A stretch of 64,000 nucleotides of DNA from Hyphomicrobiales bacterium (GCA_900468535.1 UBTY01000018.1:1-64000), one strand, 5' to 3'. Counted from the first letter of the stretch, positions 28,188-36,476 are shown. Numbers and translations: made by a program. The notes: generated by a model not told the origin, from the sequence alone.

Positions 28188-28901
28188 ATGGCATCGATTG
28201 CAGGAAAGAAGGTTCTCGTCGTTGGCGGCAGCTCCGGCATCGGTTTCGCAGTCGCCGCACAGGCGGTCGAGGCTGGAGCGGAGGTGACGATCGCCTCGCG
28301 CTCACAGGAAAAGCTATCCGAAGCAGCCCGTGAGCTTGGCGAAAAGGTCAAGACCGCCGTGTTGGATACCGGCGACGAAGCATCGATCGATACGTTCTTC
28401 GCAGGCAATGCACCGTGGGATCATATCGTGATCTCGGCCGCACAGACCCCGAGCGGCCCGGTCCGGAAACTGTCGCTCGAAGACGCCAAGCGCGCGATGG
28501 AAAGCAAGTTCTGGGGCGCCTATCGGATCGCCCGCGCCGCGCGCTTCACCGAACGAGGCTCGCTGACCTTCATCTCCGGCTTCTTGAGCGAACGCCCGTC
28601 GGCAAACTCGGTACTGCAGGGCGCGATCAACGCCGCGCTGGAAGCACTTGGCCGCGGCCTGGCACTGGAACTTTCGCCTGTGCGCGTCAACGCCGTGTCG
28701 CCCGGCCTGATCGACACGCCGCTATGGTCGAAGATGGATGCGGGCACCCGCCAGGCGATGTTCGAACGCGTCGGCGCGAGCCTTCCTGCCAAGACGATCG
28801 GACATCCCGAAGATATCGCCAACGCCGTTCTCTTCGCCATGACGACGCCGTTTGCAACCGGCTCGACAATCCGTGTCGACGGCGGCGGAGTGATCGGGTG
28901 A
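28188..28901 (+). CDS. SDR-fold oxidoreductase, atypical active site
   Basis: This 237-residue Rossmann-fold protein belongs to the short-chain dehydrogenase/reductase superfamily. The nucleotide motif GGSSGIGFAVA lies at about 14-24, and the C-terminal VNAVSPGLIDTPLW and VDGGGVIG match classical SDRs. At the catalytic YxxxK position, aligned through the following AALEALGRGLALEL helix, the sequence reads Q-G-A-I-N, so both Tyr and Lys appear replaced. It may be a divergent SDR subgroup using other residues, or a non-catalytic relative. AGGAAAGGATC precedes the ATG. It is divergent from a LysR regulator and is followed four bases later by a VOC gene. Confidence 0.85.
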   Translation: MASIAGKKVLVVGGSSGIGFAVAAQAVEAGAEVTIASRSQEKLSEAARELGEKVKTAVLDTGDEASIDTFFAGNAPWDHIVISAAQTPSGPVRKLSLEDAKRAMESKFWGAYRIARAARFTERGSLTFISGFLSERPSANSVLQGAINAALEALGRGLALELSPVRVNAVSPGLIDTPLWSKMDAGTRQAMFERVGASLPAKTIGHPEDIANAVLFAMTTPFATGSTIRVDGGGVIG

Positions 28902-28905
28902 CAAA

Positions 28906-29274
28906 ATGGATATCGACCACGTCACGCTGAGGACCGCGGACCTCGAAGGTACGCGCGCCTTTCTCGAAACGCTGCTCGGCCTCCAGCCGGGCTTCCGGCC
29001 GGATTTCCCTTTTCCCGGCTATTGGCTCTATCGCGGCGACGATCCGATCGTCCACCTCATCCCGGGAGGTGGACGCACGGTTGATCGGGCAGCCGAAGCG
29101 ATCGACCACGTAGCCTTCCGGCTGGACGGCTACGACGCATTCCGCGCCCGCCTCGATGGCGATTCGATCGCCTATTCGACGATGGACCTGCCCGAACTAG
29201 GCGAGCGTCGCCTGTTTGTCCGCACACCCGGCGGTATTCTGATCGAACTCGTCTTCCGCACAGCAATTGTTTAA
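28906..29274 (+). CDS. VOC (glyoxalase/dioxygenase superfamily) protein
   Basis: This 122-residue protein has the vicinal-oxygen-chelate fold as two beta-alpha-beta-beta-beta modules. Candidate metal ligands occupy the expected places: His in DHVTLRT (about 4) and HLIPGG (about 48), His in DHVAFRL (about 65) and Glu in LIELVF (about 116). The family includes lactoylglutathione lyases, dioxygenases and resistance proteins, so the substrate is open. It is probably co-transcribed with the SDR gene, which suggests a shared pathway under the LysR regulator. Confidence 0.87.
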   Translation: MDIDHVTLRTADLEGTRAFLETLLGLQPGFRPDFPFPGYWLYRGDDPIVHLIPGGGRTVDRAAEAIDHVAFRLDGYDAFRARLDGDSIAYSTMDLPELGERRLFVRTPGGILIELVFRTAIV

Positions 29275-29311
29275 AGCAGGCCCGACGCTTGAGTCGAAGG
29301 AGCGCTGCGGC

Positions 29312-29530
29312 ATGGCAAAAGACAAGACGATGGCATCGCTGGTGCAGACGCTGGCGGAGATGCCCAAGCGGGACAACAGCGCCTATCACAAGGCGATGGC
29401 CGAAGCCCGCCGTGCATTCGAGGAAGCAGAAGCAACCTTGGGCGGCCCCGTCCACGTCCGGATGAAGACCAAGCAGAAGCGAAACGGCGACTATGTCGTC
29501 AAATGGACGTTCCGTCGTGAAGACGAATAG
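29312..29530 (+). CDS. Conserved hypothetical protein (72 aa)
   Basis: This small charged protein starts MAKDKTMASLVQ. A helical segment (about 20-45, rich in Ala, Glu and Arg) is followed by a beta-like tail (VHVRMKTKQKR...YVVKWTFRRE). There is no signal peptide or membrane segment. GAAGGAGCGCTGCGGC precedes the ATG at 29312; an upstream in-frame start at 29267 would overlap the VOC gene. I do not recognise a characterised family. Confidence 0.65.
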   Translation: MAKDKTMASLVQTLAEMPKRDNSAYHKAMAEARRAFEEAEATLGGPVHVRMKTKQKRNGDYVVKWTFRREDE

Positions 29531-29657
29531 CCAGTCGCACATCGCGTCACACCGGCGACCGGAGCGTTGACGAAAAGCAGTCCGCCATGCAACCAACGCA
29601 TATCGAAACAGTTTGGCCAGTGAGGAGCACGGCTCCTCGCCAGCGATAAGCGATGGG

Positions 29658-30227
29658 ATGGACGAGATGCAGAAACCGGAATGGCGTGCGGATCCTTTGG
29701 TCTGGGGAACCGGCGCGAAAATCTTCGAGGTCTTCCTCGAACCGACATGCCCTTACTCCGTCAGGGCCTTCCGCAAGCTCGACGAGCTGCTGGTCGAGGC
29801 GGGCGAGGACAACATCTCCATCAAGATCCGCCTGCAATCACAGCCCTGGCACATGTTCTCAGGCGTCATCGTTCGCTGCGTTCTGGCGGCATCGACACTC
29901 GAAGGCGGCAAGGAAGCGGCAAAGGCCGTTCTGTCAGCGGTCGGAGATCACCGCGAGGAATTCGAATTCACCAGCCACTGCGGCGGCCCCAACCTCGACG
30001 CCACGCCGAACGACATCATCAGGCGCATCGAAAACTATAGCGGACTGGCACTCGCCGAAGCCTTCGCCATCCCCGACCTCGACCGGGAGATCAAGTGGCA
30101 GAGCCGCTATGCCCGCCAGAACGGCATTCACGTCTCACCGACCTTCATGATCGACGGCATCGTCCAGGCCGACATGAGCAGCGGCGATGACGTCTCCGCC
30201 TGGCGCGAGCGATTGCTTCCCCGCTGA
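29658..30227 (+). CDS. DsbA-like thioredoxin-fold protein with a single active-site Cys
   Basis: This 189-residue protein resembles the DsbA/Thioredoxin_4 group: EVFLEPTCPYS at about 20-30 is the active-site helix start, and VSPTFMIDG holds the cis-proline loop. The motif is CPYS, with only the first cysteine of CxxC, so it is monothiol in form and may act in glutathione-dependent or peroxidase-like chemistry rather than disulphide formation. No signal peptide is visible from the ATG at 29658, so it looks cytoplasmic. A TTG start at 29613 is possible but would not add one. Confidence 0.78.
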   Translation: MDEMQKPEWRADPLVWGTGAKIFEVFLEPTCPYSVRAFRKLDELLVEAGEDNISIKIRLQSQPWHMFSGVIVRCVLAASTLEGGKEAAKAVLSAVGDHREEFEFTSHCGGPNLDATPNDIIRRIENYSGLALAEAFAIPDLDREIKWQSRYARQNGIHVSPTFMIDGIVQADMSSGDDVSAWRERLLPR

Positions 30228-30277
30228 CGACAGTATCGCGGCGCCTGTTACGCGCGTCGCGATCCTGCCCCTATCCG

Positions 30278-30493
30278 CTATGCCCCGAGAATGGCATCGA
30301 TCTCGGCAATCAGCGCGGCATAGGTCGCGATATGCCGGTGATACTCGGCCTTGATCTCCTCGGTGATATCGGTCAGCGGCCCACCGCCTTCCTGCCGAAA
30401 ATGGCGCGCGTCGTTTTCGTCCATGAGGCGGATCGTCTCCTCATGTTCGGCAACCCTAGTCCGATACTGTTCGCGAATGTCTGCCAGACCCAT
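30278..30493 (-). CDS. Small helical hypothetical protein (71 aa)
   Basis: This short protein is almost entirely helical and acidic, with alternating charged residues (IREQYRTRVAEHEETIRLM... and ...IATYAALIAEIDAILGA), and may form a coiled coil. It has AAAGGAG seven bases before the ATG at 30493. It is convergent with the DsbA-like gene, 50 bases away. I do not recognise the family. Confidence 0.65.
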   Translation of the reverse strand: MGLADIREQYRTRVAEHEETIRLMDENDARHFRQEGGGPLTDITEEIKAEYHRHIATYAALIAEIDAILGA

Positions 30494-30631
30494 CTCAAGC
30501 TCCTTTGTTCTTCAAGGAGGTATCTAGGTGCCGATCCCGAAATGGCTGCTGGCTGCGACAAAAAACGCTGCGGTAGCCCGTGTCCGTCTGCTGGGGCGAC
30601 CTCCCCGAAGCGATATCGGGAAGGCTGAAGT

Positions 30632-30757
30632 TCATGGCTTCTTCTGCTTACTAGCCTCAACGGCCTTAGCCCCAAGAGTAGGCGCAGCAACAGGCGCCGC
30701 CTTGTCCTTCTTGGGTTTGCGGACCTCTTTGTTGCTTTTAACTTGACCCTTAGCCAT
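30632..30757 (-). CDS. Very small basic hypothetical protein (41 aa)
   Basis: A 41-residue lysine-rich protein (MAKGQVKSNKEVRKPKKDKA...). The ATG at 30757 has a very strong site, AGGAGG five bases upstream. Similar short MAKGQ-type proteins are common in rhizobial genomes and have no known function; this is from memory of the family. Its composition suggests nucleic-acid or ribosome association, which is inference only. Confidence 0.7.
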   Translation of the reverse strand: MAKGQVKSNKEVRKPKKDKAAPVAAPTLGAKAVEASKQKKP

Positions 30758-30839
30758 CGATTCCTCCTGTTTGCGACCACGGTTCATTACCGAGCAGTCC
30801 AGGAAAGAATGCAAGCTATATCTTGGCCTTGAGCATTTG

Positions 30840-30959
30840 CGTCACCACGCCAACCATAAGAACACGGCGACGACGCAGCGCTACAATCGCAAGACACTCG
30901 AAAAGGCGCAGACGGTTGCGAAGTTGCGAGTCGCCCCTCGCGGCGCACAGAGCGGCTGA
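30840..30959 (+). pseudogene. C-terminal remnant of a tyrosine recombinase (integrase)
   Basis: In the plus frame ending at 30959, the stretch HANHKNTATTQRYNRKTLEK and the following AQTVAKLR resembles the last part of phage- or ICE-type tyrosine recombinases: the 'GHKxxxTTxRY' segment with the catalytic Tyr, then a basic helix. The rest of the enzyme (the RxxR/HxxR boxes) is missing upstream, and the normal LGH is altered. Its position, 80 bases from the 3' end of tRNA-Arg, fits an integrated element of which only the integrase tail is left. Similarity is judged by eye. Confidence 0.5.
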
Positions 30960-31039
30960 TGAACAACCGAATAGGAACGCCGTCGGAACGGCCGGCAGCA
31001 GAATGATAGACTAACAGATTGGAATATTTGGGGGACTTG

Positions 31040-31116
31040 TGGTGATCCCGACGCGATTCGAACGCGTGACCCCCAGATTAGGAATCTGGTGCTCTATCCT
31101 GCTGAGCTACGGGACC
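31040..31116 (-). tRNA. tRNA-Arg (anticodon CCU)
   Basis: On the minus strand a 77-nt cloverleaf folds cleanly. The acceptor stem GGTCCCG pairs with CGGGATC, the D-arm is AGCTCAGCAGGATAGAGC, the anticodon loop is TTCCTAA (anticodon CCT) and the T-arm contains GTTCGAATC. The discriminator A and the terminal CCA are encoded. It reads AGG codons. Its 3' end faces the integrase remnant, and tRNA 3' ends are common attachment sites. Confidence 0.95.
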
Positions 31117-31135
31117 ACTTACGCGTCATCCATAC

Positions 31136-31164
31136 AAAAGGCTTGGCCGGAAGCCAAGCCTTTT
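31136..31164. terminator. Terminator between the amidohydrolase gene and tRNA-Arg
   Basis: A perfect 12-bp stem (31136-31147 with 31153-31164) has A/T tracts at both ends. It ends leftward transcription from the amidohydrolase gene before the tRNA and could work in both directions. Confidence 0.85.
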
Positions 31165-31187
31165 TGCAGTCTCGGGGCAAAGCGATA

Positions 31188-32351
31188 TCAGGCGCCGAGG
31201 CGCTGCTCCGCCAGGCGAACCCAGTAGGAAATGCCGTGGCTGATCGCTTCGTCGTTGAAATCGTAGGCCGGGTTATGCAGACCTGCGGTATCGCCGTTAC
31301 CGATGAAGATGAAGGCGCCCGGGCGGGCGTTCAGCATGTAGGAGAAATCCTCGCCTCCCATCATCGGATCTATATCAGGATTGACGTTGGCGGCCCCGGC
31401 GATGTCGGTCGCGATCTGGATCGCGTGCCCGGTTTCGGCCGCATGGTTGGAGGTCACCGGATAGTTGCGATGGAAAACGATCTCCGCCTCGGCTCCATGC
31501 GCCGCGACGAGACTGTTGACGATCTGCTTCAGGCGGGTTTCCGCGAGCGTTCTAACCCCGCCGTCGAGCGTGCGCACGGTGCCGGCGATCGTCGCGTCGT
31601 TCGGGATGACGTTATGCGCGAAGCCGGCATTGAACTTGGTAACCGAAACGACAACTGAGCGCAGAGGATCGACATTGCGCGACGCGATCATCTGCAGATT
31701 GCCGACAATCTGTGCGCCGATGGCGATCGGGTCGATCGTGCCGTGTGGCTGGGCAGCGTGGCCTCCGCGCCCCTTGATGGTGATGGTGAACTCATCGGTC
31801 GCCGCCATGATGGCGCCCTTGCGGATGGCGAACTGGCCGACCGGAAGACCCGGCAGGTTGTGCATGCCATAGACTTCCTGGATGCCGAAGCGCTCCATCA
31901 TGCCGTCCTGAACCATCAGGTTGCCGCCGCCGCCACCTTCTTCGGCCGGCTGGAAGATGACCGCGACATTGCCGTTGAAATTGCGCGTTTCCGCCAGATA
32001 TTTGGCGGCGCCGAGCAGCATGGCCGTGTGGCCGTCATGACCACAGGCATGCATCTTGCCCGCCGTCTTCGAAGCCCAGGGCTTGCCTGTGATCTCGGTC
32101 AGCGGCAGCGCGTCCATATCGGCGCGCAGGCCGATCGTGCGCGTCCCCTCGCCCTTTCCCTTGATCAGGCCGACGACGCCCGTGCGTCCGATCCCGGTGA
32201 CGATCTCGTCCACACCGAATTCCTTCAGCTTCTCGGCAACGAAGGCGGCGGTGTTTTCCACAGCGAAGAGAAGCTCCGGCCGCTCGTGTATGTGCCGGCG
32301 CCATTCGGTCACTTCGCCCTGAAGCTCGGCGGCTCTGTTCAAAATCGGCAT
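31188..32351 (-). CDS. M20 family amidohydrolase (hippurate hydrolase-like)
   Basis: This 387-residue zinc peptidase of the M20D group hydrolyses N-acyl amino acids, such as hippurate or N-acetyl amino acids. Metal-ligand motifs are clear: MHACGHDGHTAMLLGAA (Cys/His), FQPAEEGGGG (catalytic Glu) and the late GGEDFSYML. RADMDALPLTE and the dimerisation-domain KGRGGHAAQPH complete the signature. There is no signal peptide. It is monocistronic, ending at a strong hairpin. The exact substrate (indole-acetyl amino acids are another family substrate) is open. Confidence 0.92.
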   Translation of the reverse strand: MPILNRAAELQGEVTEWRRHIHERPELLFAVENTAAFVAEKLKEFGVDEIVTGIGRTGVVGLIKGKGEGTRTIGLRADMDALPLTEITGKPWASKTAGKMHACGHDGHTAMLLGAAKYLAETRNFNGNVAVIFQPAEEGGGGGNLMVQDGMMERFGIQEVYGMHNLPGLPVGQFAIRKGAIMAATDEFTITIKGRGGHAAQPHGTIDPIAIGAQIVGNLQMIASRNVDPLRSVVVSVTKFNAGFAHNVIPNDATIAGTVRTLDGGVRTLAETRLKQIVNSLVAAHGAEAEIVFHRNYPVTSNHAAETGHAIQIATDIAGAANVNPDIDPMMGGEDFSYMLNARPGAFIFIGNGDTAGLHNPAYDFNDEAISHGISYWVRLAEQRLGA

Positions 32352-32499
32352 GCGTGTTTTCCCTGCTGCAAATCGAAGAGGACGACATCGGAGACACGAT
32401 GCCGCGGAAATAAGTTAGTCAATGACCTTTGCCATGTCATGGCCATATACGTTAAATAGGGGAAACTTTCGAGACTCCAGGACATCTTAAGGACAAACC

Positions 32500-33624
32500 G
32501 TGTCGACGCGCCAGAATCGTTTGCTTGCCGCCTTGCGGCCGCTTTCAATCGCAGCTTCAGCAGCCGCCATTGCTTTTTCCGCCGCCTCCCAGGCCTACGC
32601 TAACCCGCATATCCTGGTGGATGTCCAGTCGGGCCGCGTTCTCGAGCACGAGGAAGCCTTCCGAAAGTGGTATCCGGCATCGCTGACCAAGCTGATGACT
32701 GTCTACACGGTATTCGACGCCGTGCGCTCCGGCCAGATCAGCCTCGATACGCCTGTCGTGATGAGCAAGCGCGCCGCCGCTCAGCCTCCGGCCAAGATGT
32801 ATTTCAAGCCCGGCCAGAAGCTGACGCTCGACAGCGCCCTGAAGATCCTGATGGTCAAGTCCGCCAATGACATCGCCGTTGCCGTTGCCGAAGCGGTCGG
32901 CGGCACGCAGGAAGCCTTCGTCGTCAAGATGAACGCCGAAGCGGCAAAGCTCGGCATGTCGGATTCGCATTTCGTCAATCCGAACGGCCTGCCCGGCAAA
33001 GGCCAGTACACGACGGCCCGCGACCTCGCGATCCTGTCGGTGGCGCTGCGCCGCGAGTTTCCGCAATATGCCGGCTACTTCTCGCTCGAGGGCATTACGA
33101 CAGGCACCAAGAATGTGCCGAGCATCAATCTGCTGATCGGCCGCTTTGCTGGCGCCGATGGCATGAAGACCGGGTTCATCTGCGCATCCGGCTTCAACCA
33201 GATCGGCTCGGCGACCCGCAGCGGCCGCACGCTGGTTTCGGTCGTCCTCGGCACCGATAGCCTGGCGGCACGCGCGGATGCCTCCGCCGATCTCTTGCAG
33301 AAGGGCTTCACGACGCAGTTTCCAGGCAGCGACACCCTGGGTTCCCTGAAGCCCTACGGACCCGGCCAGGACCAGGTTTCCGACATCACTGCCGACATCT
33401 GCAGCGCCAAGGGCGCGAAGGTTCGTAGCGAGACGCGCGACGAAGTTGGCCGCATGAAGATCCATTCGCCCTACATCCAGGAAATGGACCACGAGCCGAA
33501 CTTTGCCTTTGCCGGCCTCATCCCCGGGCAGAACGAGCCGCAGCCTGACAAGCTGGCAACCGCCGATACCGGTGGCGCGATCGGCAACATACCGGTGCCA
33601 CTGCCGCGCCCGACCTCCTTCTAA
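32500..33624 (+). CDS. D-alanyl-D-alanine carboxypeptidase (penicillin-binding protein 5/6 family)
   Basis: This 374-residue periplasmic enzyme trims the terminal D-Ala of peptidoglycan stem peptides. A signal peptide (about 1-34, cleavage after AYA) precedes an S11 domain with all three active-site motifs: SLTK (about 61-64), SAN (about 121) and KTG (about 220). The C-terminal part lacks an obvious amphipathic membrane anchor and ends in a Pro-rich tail. The GTG start at 32500 has AAGGA seven bases upstream. The following GTPase gene begins 12 bases after its stop, so they are probably co-transcribed. Confidence 0.93.
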   Translation: MSTRQNRLLAALRPLSIAASAAAIAFSAASQAYANPHILVDVQSGRVLEHEEAFRKWYPASLTKLMTVYTVFDAVRSGQISLDTPVVMSKRAAAQPPAKMYFKPGQKLTLDSALKILMVKSANDIAVAVAEAVGGTQEAFVVKMNAEAAKLGMSDSHFVNPNGLPGKGQYTTARDLAILSVALRREFPQYAGYFSLEGITTGTKNVPSINLLIGRFAGADGMKTGFICASGFNQIGSATRSGRTLVSVVLGTDSLAARADASADLLQKGFTTQFPGSDTLGSLKPYGPGQDQVSDITADICSAKGAKVRSETRDEVGRMKIHSPYIQEMDHEPNFAFAGLIPGQNEPQPDKLATADTGGAIGNIPVPLPRPTSF

Positions 33625-33636
33625 GGTCAAACTGAC

Positions 33637-34800
33637 ATGAGCGTTTCTTCCGGCCGGGTTCCGGTCACCATCCTCACTGGCTTCCTCGGTGCCGGCAAGT
33701 CGACCTTGCTCAATCGCATTCTCAAGGATCCGGCGATGAAGGACGCCGCCGTGATCATCAACGAGTTCGGCGACGTCGGCATCGACCACCTGCTCGTCGA
33801 AAGCTCGGGCGATGCGATCATCGAACTGTCGGATGGCTGCCTGTGCTGCACTGTACGCGGCGAACTGGTGGATACGCTCGCAAACCTCATGGACACCGTT
33901 CAGACCGGCCGTGTAAAGCCCGTTCGCCGGGTCGTGATCGAAACGACAGGCCTTGCCGATCCGGCACCTGTGATGCAGGCGATCATGGGCAATCCCATCA
34001 TTGCCCAGAGTTTCGAACTCGACGGTATTGTCACCGTCGTCGATGCCGTGAATGGCGTGCAGACGCTCGACAATCACGAGGAAGCGGTCAAGCAGGCAGC
34101 TGTCGCCGACCGGCTGGCGATTTCGAAACGGACGATGGCAGACCCGGAGCGTCTCGCCCGACTGGAGGCGCGGTTGCGCGCGCTCAATCCGCGCGCAGAG
34201 ATGATGGACGCTGACGAACCAGCGACTGGCACCGCCGCCACGCTTGTGAACGGGCTCTATGACCCCGAGACGAAGAGCGCTGATGTCGGCCGTTGGCTAC
34301 GGGACGAGGATGCCCACGACGCCCACCATCATCACGGGCACGATCATCATCACCACCATCATCACGGCCACGGCCACCATCACGGTCACGACGGACAGGA
34401 TCCGCACGACGTCAACCGTCACGACGGCTCGATCCGCTCCTTCTCGATCGTCGAGGAGAAGCCGATCGACCCGATGGCGCTAGACATGTTCATCGACCTG
34501 CTGCGCTCGGCGCATGGCGAGAAGCTGCTGCGGATGAAGGCGATTGTTGCTATGTCGGACAGACCGGAGCGGCCGCTGGTCCTGCATGGCGTGCAGAATA
34601 TTTTCCACACGCCAACCCGGCTCCCCGCATGGCCGGACCCGAACGATCGGCGTACCCGCATGGTGCTAATTACCAAGGATCTTCAGGAGAGCTTCGTCAA
34701 AAACCTGTTCGATGCGTTCCTCGGCAAGCCGCGGATCGATACCCCGGACCGGGCAGCCCTCAACGATAATCCGCTCGCCATTCCCGGCCTGCGGATCTGA
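33637..34800 (+). CDS. COG0523 (CobW/ZNG1-like) metal-chaperone GTPase
   Basis: This 387-residue G3E-family GTPase probably delivers zinc or another metal to client enzymes. It shows Walker A GFLGAGKSTLL (about 11), NEFGDVGIDH, the metal-binding CLCC (about 68-71), ETTGLADPAPV (Walker B) and the C-terminal CobW domain (about 270-370). A His-rich loop at about 227-253 should bind zinc. The guanine-specificity motif, normally SKTD or NKTD, reads SKRT here; the DNA (34123-34140) looks like two compensating single-base indels. The protein is not in a cobalamin cluster, so ZNG1/YciC/YjiA-type roles fit better than CobW. It ends two bases from the convergent tusA stop. Confidence 0.88.
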   Translation: MSVSSGRVPVTILTGFLGAGKSTLLNRILKDPAMKDAAVIINEFGDVGIDHLLVESSGDAIIELSDGCLCCTVRGELVDTLANLMDTVQTGRVKPVRRVVIETTGLADPAPVMQAIMGNPIIAQSFELDGIVTVVDAVNGVQTLDNHEEAVKQAAVADRLAISKRTMADPERLARLEARLRALNPRAEMMDADEPATGTAATLVNGLYDPETKSADVGRWLRDEDAHDAHHHHGHDHHHHHHHGHGHHHGHDGQDPHDVNRHDGSIRSFSIVEEKPIDPMALDMFIDLLRSAHGEKLLRMKAIVAMSDRPERPLVLHGVQNIFHTPTRLPAWPDPNDRRTRMVLITKDLQESFVKNLFDAFLGKPRIDTPDRAALNDNPLAIPGLRI

Positions 34801-34802
34801 CC

Positions 34803-35030
34803 CTAGCGCTTCTGGATCAGGAACCGATGACCGGTTTCGGTCTTTTCGGTTTCGAGCAGCGCATGCCCGTCTTCATTGCAGAAATGCGGAATATCGATGC
34901 CGGCCAGCGGATCGGTGGTTTCGACACGAACCAACGCGCCTGATGGCAGCGACGACAGCTTGCGCCTGGTTCTGAGAACCGGCAGCGGGCATTTCAGCCC
35001 GCGCAAATCATAAGAAATGGCCGACGCCAT
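34803..35030 (-). CDS. TusA family sulfurtransferase
   Basis: This 75-residue protein is a single SirA/TusA domain with the signature DLRGLKCPLPVLR, whose Cys carries the persulphide. It probably relays sulphur for tRNA thiolation or cofactor synthesis. Its ATG shares one base with the stop of the upstream L,D-transpeptidase-like gene (TGATG), so the two are translationally coupled. Why these two share an operon is unclear. Confidence 0.9.
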   Translation of the reverse strand: MASAISYDLRGLKCPLPVLRTRRKLSSLPSGALVRVETTDPLAGIDIPHFCNEDGHALLETEKTETGHRFLIQKR

Positions 35031-36289
35031 CAGTCCTTGGACCAGAACTTCCAGAACGGCTTCTTGGAGGCCACCTCGATCGACTCGGGTTGCTCGACCG
35101 GTGCAAAGGCTGTTGCCAGCTGGCTCTGCGGTGCCAGCGGGTTCGGCGTCGGTACGGGAACCGTAGCCGGATTGACAAGCGCGACATCGGTTGCGGTTGC
35201 GGCTACGGCAGCCGATGCCGCCGGCGTGGAGGCCGGAGCCGCGTTGGCAGCAAGCGTCGTCGCCGTCTTGTTGGCCATCATGTCTTCAAGCTCGGCAACC
35301 TTGACCATGCGCCCGGCCTCAAGCGATGTGCCGGTCGGCGCGTAGGCGAGGTCATGGCCCTTTCGCTGCTTGGCAACGACCGCCTTGCGCTCGGCTTCGC
35401 TTGGATCATACCAAGCCATGCCGTCGAATTCCTTCAACGCCTTCGAATAGGCGAGATCATAGGTCTTGCCGTAGGATGCGAGCGCAGCCGTCAAGGCGGG
35501 AGGCGTCGACATCGCCGGGCACTTGCCGGCCGGATTGAAGCCGCCGCCATCAGCCGTCTGCTGATTGAAGACGTATTTCTTCTCGCAGACATTCACATCC
35601 GGCGGACGCTTGGTGACTTCGAAGTTGTCGTAACCGACCTTCAGCATGTTCCAGAATTCGATATTCTGGTTCAGGCGATGCTTCACCATGTTTTCCGCAG
35701 TCATGCGGAACGGAAATGCCTGAAGCTGAACGCTCGTCTGCCCGCCCTTGAAGGCGTCGCGCGCGAAAGCGTAGATCTGCAAGACCTGCTCGTCCGTCAT
35801 CGAATAGCAGCCCGACGACGAGCAGGCGCCGTGGATCATCAGGTCCGTGCCGGTCCGGCCGTTCACCGCGTCGTAGCGGTTCGGGAAACCGGTATTGATT
35901 GCCAGGTAGTATTTGGAATTGGGATTCAGGTTGGCGCGGCTCAGGTTATAGAAACCCTCCGGCGCTTGCCGGTCGCCCTGCTTTACCTTCGGTCCGAGAC
36001 GTCCGGACCAGGCGCAGATCTTGTAGTCCGCGATCTTGTCGAAGCGATTGTCCGTCTTCGCCTTCCAGATCTCCAGCGCGCCTTCTTCCTTGAAGATGCG
36101 GATCATGATCGGCGAATTGCGGTCCATGTTCTTGGCCGCCATCTCGGAAACGATACGCGGCGGCAGCGGCTCTTCGACCTTGTTCTTGACCTTCGACAGG
36201 TCGACCTGCGTGGTCGATTCCAATGCGTCATTGCAGCCGGCGAGTGCCAGAGCCATCAGGGAAATAGATGCAAAATGACGAATGCGCAT
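35030..36289 (-). CDS. L,D-transpeptidase family (YkuD/YafK-like) lipoprotein
   Basis: This 419-residue envelope protein has a lipoprotein signal (ALALAGC, Cys at about 19). A catalytic region at about 60-190 carries the YkuD-type motif IHGACSSSGCYSM, in which the last Cys is the likely nucleophile and the His its partner. Such enzymes make, or like YafK/DpaA remove, 3-3 or lipoprotein links to peptidoglycan. The C-terminal 120 residues are low-complexity Ala/Thr/Pro and end in KPFWKFWSKD. The family is clear; which reaction it performs is not. Confidence 0.88.
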   Translation of the reverse strand: MRIRHFASISLMALALAGCNDALESTTQVDLSKVKNKVEEPLPPRIVSEMAAKNMDRNSPIMIRIFKEEGALEIWKAKTDNRFDKIADYKICAWSGRLGPKVKQGDRQAPEGFYNLSRANLNPNSKYYLAINTGFPNRYDAVNGRTGTDLMIHGACSSSGCYSMTDEQVLQIYAFARDAFKGGQTSVQLQAFPFRMTAENMVKHRLNQNIEFWNMLKVGYDNFEVTKRPPDVNVCEKKYVFNQQTADGGGFNPAGKCPAMSTPPALTAALASYGKTYDLAYSKALKEFDGMAWYDPSEAERKAVVAKQRKGHDLAYAPTGTSLEAGRMVKVAELEDMMANKTATTLAANAAPASTPAASAAVAATATDVALVNPATVPVPTPNPLAPQSQLATAFAPVEQPESIEVASKKPFWKFWSKD

Positions 36290-36476
36290 TCAAACCAGCC
36301 CATCAACAGTATGCAGACATGCACGCGCGTGTGCGCGTCGAATCATAAGCGCGTTATAGTTTACAATCTCCTAATGCCTATGACGTTCGCCCACGCCCCC
36401 GCAAGGGTGAATGTTATTCATAACATTATTGTGGCCAAGGTTTGGCCGCAATGCACGGGGGCGGGAAGCTCAGCGC

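Noticed and set aside
34314..34395. His-codon run as a short tandem DNA repeat
   Set aside because: It is a coding low-complexity tract within a conserved family; the repeat units are irregular.
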